From the IMG/VR virus record IMGVR_UViG_3300032284_002766, positions 1 through 24,049 of that record: a DNA stretch of 24,049 nucleotides; one strand, given 5' to 3'. This document shows, one piece after another, positions 7,288 to 16,800 of this stretch. Both the position numbers and the translations under genes were made by a program. This stretch comes from a virus. The notes beneath the pieces are model-generated. The model did not search any database, was not told where the DNA came from, and saw only the letters and a program-made list of their open reading frames with translations. Position 1 is the first letter of the stretch, and each line of letters begins with the position of its first letter.

Positions 7288-7677
7288 ATGGCAAATGTAA
7301 GCAGAACCTATACAGATCTAGACGCAGCTTTTAGCTTGAATCCCATTACGCGTGATGTGGCAGTTAAAACTGACGAAGCTGCCATACGCGGAGCTTTAAG
7401 AAACCTTATTAATACCAAACACTATGAACGACCATTTCAGCCAGATCTGGGCTGTCAGCTGGTCAATTTATTATTTGAAAACATGGATCCACTGACTTTA
7501 ATTTTGGCTGAGAGAATCATCAGTGATACCATAACCAAATACGAACCACGTATTTCCGTAACCAATGTTCAGGTAAGCAGTTTAGATGCCAATGATTTAT
7601 ACATTAGCATAGAATATCTGATTAAAAACACTCAAAAGCCTTCAATTTTTACAACAACATTTAGCAGAGTACGATAA
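7288..7677 (+). CDS. 25: Baseplate wedge protein gp25
   Basis: 129 residues; T4 gp25 is 132. This lysozyme-like-fold wedge protein starts sheath assembly and is conserved across contractile injection systems (TssE in type VI secretion). The match is clear: MANVSRTYTDLDAAFSLN against T4 'MANINKLYSDIDPEM', then RPFQPDLGCQLVNLLFENMD (T4 'RPFDPEFGCDLSDQLFENM'), PLTLILAERII and YEPRISVTNVQV. The EPR motif that contacts the sheath handshake is intact at residues 86-88. First gene of the wedge unit. There is no clear Shine-Dalgarno in the short leader, which fits a leaderless message or coupling to the PAAR gene. Its stop overlaps the gp6 start by one base (TAATG). Confidence 0.96.
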   Translation: MANVSRTYTDLDAAFSLNPITRDVAVKTDEAAIRGALRNLINTKHYERPFQPDLGCQLVNLLFENMDPLTLILAERIISDTITKYEPRISVTNVQVSSLDANDLYISIEYLIKNTQKPSIFTTTFSRVR

Positions 7678-9557
7678 TGGCAACTTCCTCATCAGTTCGT
7701 GTAACCGAATTAGACTTTGATCAGATAAAAACCAACATAAAAACCTATCTGAGAAATCAGAGTCAGTTTACGGACTTTGATTTTGATGCCAGTAACCTCA
7801 GTGTACTGCTGGACATTTTAGCCTATAATACACACTATAATGCTGTGCTGGCCAACATGGTAAGCAATGAAATGTTCCTGGATACAGCTTTAAAACGCAG
7901 CAGTGTAGTTAGCCTGGCCAAACAGCTAAGCTATACTCCTCGCAGTGCCAGATCAGCTCAGGCTACTGTGAACATTGCAGTAAAAAATATTCTAAGCAAC
8001 CCTCTGGTGTTGAATCTAGATCCTTATTTTGTGCTAACCAGCAACATTGATGGTGTAAACTATGCGTTCTATACCACACAGGCCTATTCAACCACCAGTG
8101 TAAGCGGAACCTATACCTTTAACAATGTAGTTGTTTATCAGGGACGTAAATTAGATTATTATTATACCGTGGAAGCTAATTCTAGTCCACGCTGGAAATA
8201 TCCCATACCCAATACCAACGTAGATACTACCACACTGCAGGTAAGTGTTCAGTATGGTGGTGTAGGTGGTTTTAGCTTACCTTATACTCTGGTTACAGAT
8301 ATTACAACAGTTGGTGCCACCGACAAGGTTTATTTCTTGCAGGAAAATACCGAAGGTTATTATGAAATATTCTTTGGTGACAATGTCATGGGTGCTAATC
8401 TTAACGCAGGTGATGTTGTAAAAATTACCTATCTGATTACCGATGGAACCAGTGGCAATGTTAGTACAACTGCCAATGTAAGCTGGAGCAGTTCCGATGT
8501 AGCTGGTGAAAGCACCGTGGACAGAACCATAACCACCATAAGCAAACCCTCAGGTGGTTCAGACAAAGAAGACATAGACAACATTAGATTCCATTCATTG
8601 CATAACTATGCAGCTCAGGGTCGAGCAGTTACTGGCAATGATTATGCTAGCATTATCAGTGCCGAAGTTCCAGGTGCTGAAAGCATCAATGTCTGGGGCG
8701 GAGAAAACAATGTTCCACCAAAATATGGTACAACATTTGTAAGCATCAAACCTAAAACAGGTTTTGTGCTAACTGACAACGAAAAAACTCGCATTATCAA
8801 TGAAGTGCTTAAACCTCGGGGCATAGTAACAGCTCAGCATGAATTTGTTGATCCTGAATACTGTTACCTGAGCTTTACAGTAGATGTTCGCTACAGTGCA
8901 AACCGAACCAATCTGGGCGCAGGCGATATCAGCAGCATGGTGCATGATACCATAGTCAACTTCATGGACACCAACTTGAATCGTTTTGGTGCAGCATTCT
9001 ATAAGTCTCAGCTCGAAGGCCAGATCATGGCTCTGGATGCCAGCATACTAAGCGTAAATGTCGTGTATAAACTACAGAAACGTCTGGATCTGGTGCCCAA
9101 TGTTAGATTTAATAAAACCGATACCCTATTTTTCCCAGGTAAAATTCACCCCAACACAGTACGAAGCAGTTACTTTTATAATGTATTGCCCAGTGCTGAT
9201 GGAACAGGTTTCCATTTAGCTCAGGTTAGAGACGTACCTAACCAAAGTCCTCCTGACTACAATGGCACAGGCCTGTTACAGGTCATTGACCTGGACAATG
9301 GTCAGGTCTTAGATGACAACATAGGCAGTGTTTTCTATGCAGACGGTAAAATTACTCTGGTGGCTACGGCTCTGCTGGTCATACATGGTTATGTAAGCAA
9401 TAATACCCAGTTCCTGGCCAATGTTGGTGTACAGGAAGATAGTGGCGATGTATTCCCAGCCTATAATGAAATCCTAACACTAGATGACAGTACTGCAGAT
9501 CCAACTGCAGGTGTAAACAATGGCATCATTATCAACGTTTATCCAGTAAATAATTAA
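7677..9557 (+). CDS. 6: Baseplate wedge protein gp6
   Basis: 626 residues; T4 gp6 is 660. gp6 dimers form the inner ring that joins the six wedges. The N-terminus TELDFDQIKTNIKTYLRNQS and then FDFDASNLSVLLDILAYNTH, YNAVLANMVSNEMFLDTALK and LSYTPRSARSAQ are the strongly conserved gp6/baseplate-J-type start. A baseplate-J-like core lies at about 315-410: GNDYASIISAEVPGAESINV, a W-G-G-E-x-N loop, and TRIINEVLKPRGIVTAQHEF. The C-terminal part (from about 470) is beta-rich. The gene begins on the last base of the gp25 stop and ends on the first base of the gp7-like start, so gp25-gp6-gp7 form a stop-start-overlapping chain. Complete, with no frame defects. Confidence 0.95.
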   Translation: MATSSSVRVTELDFDQIKTNIKTYLRNQSQFTDFDFDASNLSVLLDILAYNTHYNAVLANMVSNEMFLDTALKRSSVVSLAKQLSYTPRSARSAQATVNIAVKNILSNPLVLNLDPYFVLTSNIDGVNYAFYTTQAYSTTSVSGTYTFNNVVVYQGRKLDYYYTVEANSSPRWKYPIPNTNVDTTTLQVSVQYGGVGGFSLPYTLVTDITTVGATDKVYFLQENTEGYYEIFFGDNVMGANLNAGDVVKITYLITDGTSGNVSTTANVSWSSSDVAGESTVDRTITTISKPSGGSDKEDIDNIRFHSLHNYAAQGRAVTGNDYASIISAEVPGAESINVWGGENNVPPKYGTTFVSIKPKTGFVLTDNEKTRIINEVLKPRGIVTAQHEFVDPEYCYLSFTVDVRYSANRTNLGAGDISSMVHDTIVNFMDTNLNRFGAAFYKSQLEGQIMALDASILSVNVVYKLQKRLDLVPNVRFNKTDTLFFPGKIHPNTVRSSYFYNVLPSADGTGFHLAQVRDVPNQSPPDYNGTGLLQVIDLDNGQVLDDNIGSVFYADGKITLVATALLVIHGYVSNNTQFLANVGVQEDSGDVFPAYNEILTLDDSTADPTAGVNNGIIINVYPVNN

Positions 9558-12418
9558 TGACCATAACCAATCAAAAAATATCTTCGCTGGTTCCTGATCA
9601 GATACCAGGTTACATATTGGATTCATATCCATTGTTTGTGACCTTCATGGTCAAATATTTCCAGTATCTGGACAATAGCAGCTCAGGTGTACAGTATTCC
9701 CTGCAGAATCTCATACAGAATCGAGACATTGATACCACAGCTGAGAATCTACAGAATGAATTCCTCAACACCTACATGCCTGGATTTCCTAATACCAGTG
9801 CAGCCGATAAAACCATACTGGTCAAATACTTCAGAGAGTTCTATAAACTCAAAGGATCCGAAAAAAGCTTTAAATTTTTCTTTAGAGCATTCTTTGGCGA
9901 CGAAGATGCTGCAGTAACCTATCCACGCGATCATTTATTCAAACCTAGTTCAGGTCAGTATTATGTAGAACGTCGTCTGGAAGTTACCAGTGACAACACC
10001 GAAACTCATAACCTGGCCAGAACCTTAGTAACTGGTCAGACCAACGGAGCTACTGCTCTGGTAGAGTTTGTAACCAAGCCCGTGGGACTGGGCACTGATA
10101 ATACCTATAACCTGTTGATTCAACACGATGGTGTTACTGCCATAGCCTATGATGACAATGGCGATCCCATATACTTTACCACCGGCGAAACTGTCATAGG
10201 AAACAGCTGGGACTGGAACACCGGAGCCAGCAGCGAAGTCATCATGACCGTGGCTGAACCTCTGAATACCTTTGATGGTGTTTATTTAGACACCCATGGT
10301 CAGTTAAGTTCAGATCAGTTATTGCAGGACAGTTATTATTATCAGCAGTACAGCTATGTACTAAAAACTCGTGAAGATCGAGCTCTCTGGGCCGATACCA
10401 TTTTAAATTACATGCACCCAACTGGCACCAAGATGTTCAATGACATATATGTGCCAACTGCTCCAGGCAGCATACCTCATACCAACATAGTTGAAACCTC
10501 GGTAAGAATTCCTGTAATTAAAAAGTATCTGAGTTCACCTACATTTACCTTTGACCGAGTTGGCGATGTTATAACAGGAACCAGTACCACACAGATAGCT
10601 ACCAGCACAGGTTTTGCTACTGTTACCTATACTACAGCCAACAGTGTGCATTATGCCTATGCTGCAGGTTATGACTATCCGGGTTTAAACATTACCTGGG
10701 CCTTACAAAAACCCGGAGATACCAGTTTCCTTACCGAAATCACCACACAGGATGGTCCTAGTTTTGACAAGTTAAATCCTAGCGTGAGCCTGGATCAGCA
10801 GTTAATTGCCTATCCCCTGGATGTAAACACCAGTCTAGTTGTTACCAGATACATCACAGGCAGCAGTAATCTAGCAGCCAATACACTGCTAACCAGTTTT
10901 ACCACTAAAGTATTAACCTACAGCAGTGCATTATCCAATGCCACCAGTGTAGGCAGCATGATCATGCTCATAACCTGGGTCAAAACATCTCAGGGCAACA
11001 ATGCTGCTGGCGAAGGACAGAATGCCGTGGTCATAAGTTTTAGCAGCAACAACACCATTGTACCTTATTTTAACGATGAAACTCAACGCAACCTTAAACG
11101 CGTAGCTCTGGGTGAAAGTCTGGAATATAACAAATTAAACTATGTGCATAGTAGTAACAGCATAAGCAGCGCAGTTAGTTCAAATACACCATTCAGCAGC
11201 TATGCTGTAACAGGTCAGCCAGCTAAGATAGTATTTAAACCCTATAACTGGGAACGTGGTCAGACCTATGATCGAGTAGCCTTGCGCATAGAAATGGATA
11301 GGGCTCAGCAAATAAATACCAGTTTAACTGAAACATTTGCTAGTTCATCATTTAGCACCGTGGGATTAATCAGCAGCTATGGTTCAAGCAGTTTTACTAC
11401 TAGCTTTGGAGCCAATAGTTTTGCAGGTACAACCAGCAACACCTTGTACACATTCAGCAGCAACTGCATGGTATTCAATGGCAACACCAGTCAGACCAGA
11501 TTCGTACAGAGTATTCCATTGACTACCAGTAGCCTGGTCACAGGCCAAATTAGTTTTGTAGCTGGCGACGGATTCAATGGCGGGAACATACCCTATGCCA
11601 GTCAGGATCTGGAACTTCAATATAGCCTAAACAATGGTTCAACTTGGTTTAGTACTACCAAACTCTGGGCAGGATCAAGTTCTAACCTCTGGACCTATGG
11701 CACCACCAGCCTGAGCGGTCTGGCCTGGACCAAGGCAGGCAGCACTTGGTTGACCGGCATAGGAACACTGTTTGGAACTGTGTTAAATGTAGGCGATAGA
11801 TTGGTCTTGGCCTATACCAGCACTACTACAACCTATACGGTTACAGCCGTAACCAATAATAACTTGGTTCAGGTTACACCGGCTTTTGTAGACAACAACC
11901 TGAATCTACAACCACTATCTGGCACTGCAGCCGTGGGCGCAGGCAATGTAACCATTACGGGCTCTGGCAGTCAGTACACCAAACAATTATTGCTGGGTCA
12001 GAGCATTACCCTGACCAGTTCAAATACAGCTACCAGCTATGTAATTACAGGCATCATTGATGACAGCACCCTAACCATTAATCCTAGTCCGGTCGATAGC
12101 TATACCAGCACCACCATCTATGAAGTAACAGGCATACCTGTGTATTATAGAAAGCCAGCAGCTCAGCAGGTCAATACAACTAGCCTGACCGTTTATGGTG
12201 CAGCCGGCGGTCCAGCTACCAGCGTTCTGGTTCGCATCATACAGATTGGTCCAGTCGCACCCAATACCGTAAATTATGTGCTGAACACAGTACAATTAAC
12301 CAGCTGGCGCTATCAGGCCACCACTGGAACCGTGAACATAAGTGTAGCAGTTAGTTCAAATTCTACGCTAAATATAAGCGATAATGACTTTTTTACCGTA
12401 ACTACCATAGGTATCTGA
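9557..12418 (+). CDS. 7: Baseplate wedge protein, gp7-like with rearranged architecture
   Basis: 953 residues; T4 gp7 is 1032. In T4 it is the main wedge arm organiser, binding gp10, gp8 and gp6. Residues about 20-330 match what is the C-terminal part of T4 gp7: DSYPLFVTFMVKYFQYLDNS and GVQYSLQNLIQNRDID correspond to T4 'DSNFEAFCEAYIQYLSDG' and 'QYNNLRNLIRNQ'. REFYKLKGSEKSFKFFFRAF matches 'Y-x-T-K-G-x-x-x-S-Y-K-F-L-F', and ALWADTILNYMHPTGTKMF matches the T4 'SDVIRFVHPVGFGF'. The large T4 N-terminal region is absent. Instead, about 600 beta-rich, Ser/Thr-rich residues follow, including two tandem related modules at about 723-775 and 790-845. The ATG overlaps the gp6 stop. The gene ends in TGA, which itself overlaps the gp8 promoter. 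Confidence 0.85.
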   Translation: MTITNQKISSLVPDQIPGYILDSYPLFVTFMVKYFQYLDNSSSGVQYSLQNLIQNRDIDTTAENLQNEFLNTYMPGFPNTSAADKTILVKYFREFYKLKGSEKSFKFFFRAFFGDEDAAVTYPRDHLFKPSSGQYYVERRLEVTSDNTETHNLARTLVTGQTNGATALVEFVTKPVGLGTDNTYNLLIQHDGVTAIAYDDNGDPIYFTTGETVIGNSWDWNTGASSEVIMTVAEPLNTFDGVYLDTHGQLSSDQLLQDSYYYQQYSYVLKTREDRALWADTILNYMHPTGTKMFNDIYVPTAPGSIPHTNIVETSVRIPVIKKYLSSPTFTFDRVGDVITGTSTTQIATSTGFATVTYTTANSVHYAYAAGYDYPGLNITWALQKPGDTSFLTEITTQDGPSFDKLNPSVSLDQQLIAYPLDVNTSLVVTRYITGSSNLAANTLLTSFTTKVLTYSSALSNATSVGSMIMLITWVKTSQGNNAAGEGQNAVVISFSSNNTIVPYFNDETQRNLKRVALGESLEYNKLNYVHSSNSISSAVSSNTPFSSYAVTGQPAKIVFKPYNWERGQTYDRVALRIEMDRAQQINTSLTETFASSSFSTVGLISSYGSSSFTTSFGANSFAGTTSNTLYTFSSNCMVFNGNTSQTRFVQSIPLTTSSLVTGQISFVAGDGFNGGNIPYASQDLELQYSLNNGSTWFSTTKLWAGSSSNLWTYGTTSLSGLAWTKAGSTWLTGIGTLFGTVLNVGDRLVLAYTSTTTTYTVTAVTNNNLVQVTPAFVDNNLNLQPLSGTAAVGAGNVTITGSGSQYTKQLLLGQSITLTSSNTATSYVITGIIDDSTLTINPSPVDSYTSTTIYEVTGIPVYYRKPAAQQVNTTSLTVYGAAGGPATSVLVRIIQIGPVAPNTVNYVLNTVQLTSWRYQATTGTVNISVAVSSNSTLNISDNDFFTVTTIGI
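11720..12095 (+). repeat. Two tandem beta-modules within the gp7-like protein
   Basis: Residues about 723-775 and 790-845 share one pattern: a Gly/Thr strand (WLTGIGTLF / VTITGSGSQY), then L-x-x-G-D/Q-x-x-x-L (LNVGDRLVL / LLLGQSITL), then a T-x-Y-x-V/I-T-x-I strand and a final hydrophobic-plus-P turn (QVTP / TINP). Similarity is at the protein level, not DNA. Such small beta modules are common in phage structural proteins. Boundaries are approximate. Confidence 0.55.
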
Positions 12419-12424
12419 TAAATA
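12417..12424 (+). promoter_or_regulatory. T4-type late promoter before gp8
   Basis: GATAAATA sharing its first two bases with the TGA stop of the gp7-like gene. 25 nt lie between it and the gp8 ATG, with a good Shine-Dalgarno (GAGGA, 12438-12442) 7 nt before that ATG. This is the best-formed promoter plus leader in the window. Confidence 0.8.
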
Positions 12425-12449
12425 AAACATAGAATTCGAGGAATCAAGC

Positions 12450-13874
12450 ATGGCCATAGTCACAAGTAAATTCAGAGTTAGCGCAGCCTCAGGCTTTGCT
12501 AGCACCTTTTTAACCGATAATATCTATTTGGTTCTGGGTCGCCCTCAGAGCTGGGACAATAGCATTGGACCTAGTTTTCAGTCCCAGGCTTCAGGTACTG
12601 TTACTGATAATAACCCACCAAACCCTGTAGATAACAGTCTAAATGAATATGCTTTTTGGCGTGATGCCATGGCTGGCGTTAAGCTAACCTATAGTAACCT
12701 TAGATTGGTTACGGCTCGCAACAACTGGAGCAATGGTTTTAGATACGACATGTATCAGCATGACATCAGCAATGCCAATCCTACTCAGAGCAATGCCTAT
12801 ACACTAGACGATAGCAACTTCATAGTCTATGTTACTTCTACGGGCGCAGTCTACAAGTGCCTATACAATGGTAAAACAGCTGCCAACACCAGTGCAGCCA
12901 GCACGGTGCAACCAACTACAACCAGTGCTGCTCCACAACAGACCGCAGACGGTTATATCTGGAAATACCTGTATACCATTACCAGTGCAGATGCTGACTT
13001 TGTAACAGCCAACTACATACCAGTTCCCGTAACCACCAGTGTTAGCAATGTCAATGGCATTGATGTAATCTATGTCACTGGCGCAGGATCAGGATACACA
13101 GGTAATCCAAGCATTACCATCTATGGCGACGGTCAGGGTGCAACTGCTACAGCTACAACATCTGCTGGTAGCATCTTAAAAATTAACGTAACCAATTCAG
13201 GATCAGGTTATACCTGGGCCAAGGTAGAAATCAACGGTGGTGGTACTCCAACCACAGCCAATGCCATTGCAGTACTGGCTCCAGTAGGTGGGCATGGAGC
13301 TAACCTCGTCTACGAAGCTAATGCTCATAATGTCATGATAGCCGGAACCGTTAGTGGTTATGAGCAAAGTGACTTTCCAGTAAATCAGGATTTTAGAAGT
13401 GTGGCATTGATTAAAAATCCTAGTGCTTATACAACCGCTGGCGTGACCAGTTATGGTACTACATTTAGCATGACCTCGGGCCGTATTTTAAAAACACTGG
13501 TCATGACATCAACTGCTACCACAGCTCCAGCCAATGATACAACATTGGTGGGCAGTAACAGCGGTGCTCAGGGCGTGTTTGTATTCCAAAGTTCCAGCAC
13601 CATTAACCTACAGTACATACAACCAGTTGCATCTGATGTTCCAAGCAATATTTCTGATACACTTATTGATACTGGTGGTACAGGTAATTTAAAACAATTC
13701 GTAAACAACGAAACCATTACAGGTACGGCCTATGCTCAGGTCATAGCATCAACAACTTCGGTAACACCAGAAATACAGCCTTATTCAGGTCAGCTGTTGT
13801 ATCTGGATTATCGCCAACCAGTTACTCGTTCTGCAGGTCAAAACGAAAAGATAAATATAGTCATAAACTTTTAA
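12450..13874 (+). CDS. 8: Baseplate wedge protein gp8
   Basis: 474 residues; T4 gp8 is 334. gp8 is a dimer in each wedge, bound to gp7 and gp10. Both ends match T4. The start reads AIVTSKFRVSAASGFAST (T4 'RAIVTSKFRTE'), then YLVLGRPQSWDN and an ARNNWSNGFRYDMYQ stretch like 'IPRRDWGDTRY'. The middle carries ADGYIWKYLYTITSADADF (T4 'GDGYVWEYLFEI'). The end reads SGQLLYLDYRQPVTRSAGQN followed by EKINIVINF (T4 'SGEMIYMENR' and 'EEINILFTF'). The extra length comes from an insertion at about 195-290 with two GSGYT repeats and a GGHGAN loop. A GAGGA ribosome site and a dedicated promoter precede it. The last codons contain the promoter of the next gene. Confidence 0.94.
   Translation: MAIVTSKFRVSAASGFASTFLTDNIYLVLGRPQSWDNSIGPSFQSQASGTVTDNNPPNPVDNSLNEYAFWRDAMAGVKLTYSNLRLVTARNNWSNGFRYDMYQHDISNANPTQSNAYTLDDSNFIVYVTSTGAVYKCLYNGKTAANTSAASTVQPTTTSAAPQQTADGYIWKYLYTITSADADFVTANYIPVPVTTSVSNVNGIDVIYVTGAGSGYTGNPSITIYGDGQGATATATTSAGSILKINVTNSGSGYTWAKVEINGGGTPTTANAIAVLAPVGGHGANLVYEANAHNVMIAGTVSGYEQSDFPVNQDFRSVALIKNPSAYTTAGVTSYGTTFSMTSGRILKTLVMTSTATTAPANDTTLVGSNSGAQGVFVFQSSSTINLQYIQPVASDVPSNISDTLIDTGGTGNLKQFVNNETITGTAYAQVIASTTSVTPEIQPYSGQLLYLDYRQPVTRSAGQNEKINIVINF
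13086..13214 (+). repeat. Paired GSGYT motifs in the gp8 insertion
   Basis: GSGYT occurs at residues 213-217 and 251-255, 38 residues apart, each preceded by a V-T-x-(A/S/G) strand and followed by a short I-x-I/V-x-G-x-G element. This is a small tandem beta repeat within the region absent from T4 gp8. Confidence 0.6.
13850..13857 (+). promoter_or_regulatory. T4-type late promoter inside the gp8 3' end
   Basis: GATAAATA lies within the last codons of gp8, 30 nt before the ATG of the giant protein. A Shine-Dalgarno AAGG (13878-13881) follows at the expected spacing. The codons there spell Lys-Ile-Asn-Ile, a conserved gp8 ending, so the promoter is compatible with the protein sequence. Confidence 0.72.
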
Positions 13875-13887
13875 TTCAAGGTAAACC

Positions 13888-16800
13888 ATGGCACTTAAGT
13901 TTAGCATAACACCCTATTTCGACGACTTCGACGAAACCAACGAGTATTACAAGGTACTGTTCCGTCCCGGAGTAAGTGTACAGACCCGTGAAATGAACAC
14001 CATGCAGAGCATTCTGCAAAACCAGGTTAGTAAAGTTGGTGATCATTTATTTAAAAACGGAACCATGGTCATACCTGGTCAGGTCAACTACAATAATAAA
14101 TTAAACTATCTAAAAATTGCTTCGGTCAATCTGGGCTATGATCCAGATACTGGAGATCCAGTCATGCTAAGTGACCTGGAAGATTGTTATGTTACCCAAT
14201 ATGCTGATGGAACCGGTGTAAAAGCTCAGATTGTCAAGGCTCTGGATGCAGATCCTGCTTCAGGTGATCCTATAACATTACTGTTGTTATACACCAGCGG
14301 CAATGAAACTGCTGACCTAACCTTAACTGACAAGGTGTTTTCAGCAGGAGCAACACTATATGTGGCTTATCCAAATACAGCTAGCAGCCCAGATGCTACC
14401 CGAACCATTGTAGTTAGTTCAGGTTCAGGCATCAATGGTAGAGCCGCTGCTGCAGGTATTCAAAAGGGCGTGTACTATTGGAATGGTTATTTTGTAACAG
14501 TTCCAACAAGTAGCATTGTAGTTCAAAAATATGCCGATGATCTTACAACCATTAATGCTAAAATTGGTCTTAAATTTTCCGAGAGTGTTGTTACCGTAGA
14601 CAGCACCTATACACAACCAACCAGTACCATTACAGCTGTTACTCAGCTAACCTATAATGCCGGTGGCGATGAGGCCCTGTATGATAATGCAGCAGGTACT
14701 CCAAACTATGCAGCTCCTGGCGCACATCGCTATAAGATTACACCTAGCTTTGTTATAGTAGGACTGGATGAAAGTCCTGAAAACTTTTTTGAATTAATCC
14801 GCATAGCCGAAGGTGTATTACAGACTCAGGTCATTGGAACCGAATACAACATACTTAACGAAACACTGGCTCGCAGAACCTTTGAAGAAAGTGGTAACTA
14901 TGTTGTAGATGATTTTAAATTTGACATACGCGAAGCCAGAGCCAACAACCGAGGCACCTGGTCTGTAACACAGGCCTATCAGGTCAAGGATTATGTACAA
15001 AGCAGCATCAGCAGCTCAACCATTAGATACTTTGAATGTATTCAGGCTGGTGTCAGTGGCACTGGTGAACCAGCTCAGCTAAGCACTGCTGGCATTGACG
15101 AAACAACAGTTATTACCGACGGTTCAGTTAAATGGCGTTATACTGCTAATCCAGTAAGCAATCGTGGTGTTAGTAAAACAGGTTCAAGCAGCAACCTGGT
15201 GACTAGTTTTGGCGTAGGCCGAGCATTTGTACAGGGTTATGAAATCAGTAATACTGCCAACAGCTATGTAACCATTCCCAAGGCTCGTGATACCCGAACC
15301 GAATCTCATAGAAACATCAATGTACCTCAGGGCAATTACATCTATGTAAATAAAAATTATAGCTGGGGTTTCCCTGACATGAGCACAGCACCTCAGGTGT
15401 TGTTATACGATCGTTTTGCCAACAACAACCTAACAAAATTTGGTTTTGGTAACATTGTAGGTACTGCTCGTGTTAGCTGGATTGAAAATGATGTTCGAGG
15501 CGGTTTAAAAGTAAGCCTAAACAACATTAAAATGAATCCGGGCAAGGGTTTTGATCGCGATGTGAATCGTCTGATTGTACCTGATCCAACCACCAGCAAC
15601 GTAACCACAACCAGCTATCTGGCCACGGGTTTTGTTAAATATGCTGGCGCAAGTACCAGTTCATTCCTACAGGTAAGTGGTTCCATTAACTTTACTTCAA
15701 GTTCATACAGTGGTAACGGCACCATTGCAGTGACCGGAACCCTAACCGCGCTGGCTCAGGAACTACAGTTAGGTGACGTAATCACACTGGGTACAGCAGG
15801 TTATGCTACAACCAGCAGCTGGACAGTTACCAATATTCTAAGTCAAACTTCCATAACTATTTCAGGTCCCAGTGTGCCAGGTGGCGCAGCTGGCACCAGT
15901 TTACATGTAAGATTTGCTGCTGGAACAGTACTAGGAGTGGCTTCTGGTGCAGCAGTTTCAACCCGATTCCAAAGTGAATACCGCACCGGTGATATTATCT
16001 GGTTATATGCATCTAGCAATGCCAATACAGCAACAGTGCTGAGCATTACCAGTGAAAACCGCATGATAGTTAGCAGCACCATGAGCAGCATATCAACTAC
16101 TCAGCATGGTAACTATTATTCAGGACGAAACGCTGGTTTCTGTGCAGACATCTGGAGCAACTACCAGTTAGGTATCAATGCTCGTAAATACACAGGCCTG
16201 TTTACTCTCAGTGACTATTCAGGTGGTACAACCACAGTAAACCTGCATCAGGCAGTTCGTATCACAGGTACTAACGATGCCAAGTTGATTCAGGAAATGG
16301 CCATTAATGATTACTGCGACATAGGTGGTAATCGTTTATTCATTACTAAAATTTCTAGCAACACCATAGCCTATGGTGTATGTTTGGATACAACAGTTAC
16401 CACAGGCACCACACAGTATCCAGCCTTTAAGGTCAATGCTAACCTGCAGGAAACTTCAAGCAACACGCTATTGTTCCCAGTAGCCAACCTAAATGCTGTT
16501 AGCAGCATAGCCAACAATGTCTATACGGTCTACAAGTCTCAGGCTGCAGGTGGTGTAAGCCTAAGTGGTTCTACTCTTACCGTAACCTTGGCCAGTGCCA
16601 GTGGTACTGCTGCTGCCGAACAGGGCTTTATAGACCCCACCGTGTATCTGGTTAGCTCCGATGGTGCCAATGCTCCTACAACCAGTTATACTGTAACAAC
16701 CGTAAGCATTAGCAGCAATGTCATTACCTTAACCGTAAATGGTACATTTGCCAGCACAGCCATACGTGTATTATATCCAGTGCTTAAATCAAGCGCCAGT

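Noticed and set aside
9687-9917. 76-residue + strand frame overlapping the gp7-like start
   Set aside because: It lies inside a region with strong gp7 homology in the other frame; no ribosome site.
11311-11318. AATAAATA late-promoter-like box inside the gp7-like gene
   Set aside because: It lies mid-gene with no start codon of a real gene nearby; a chance match is likely in AT-rich coding sequence.
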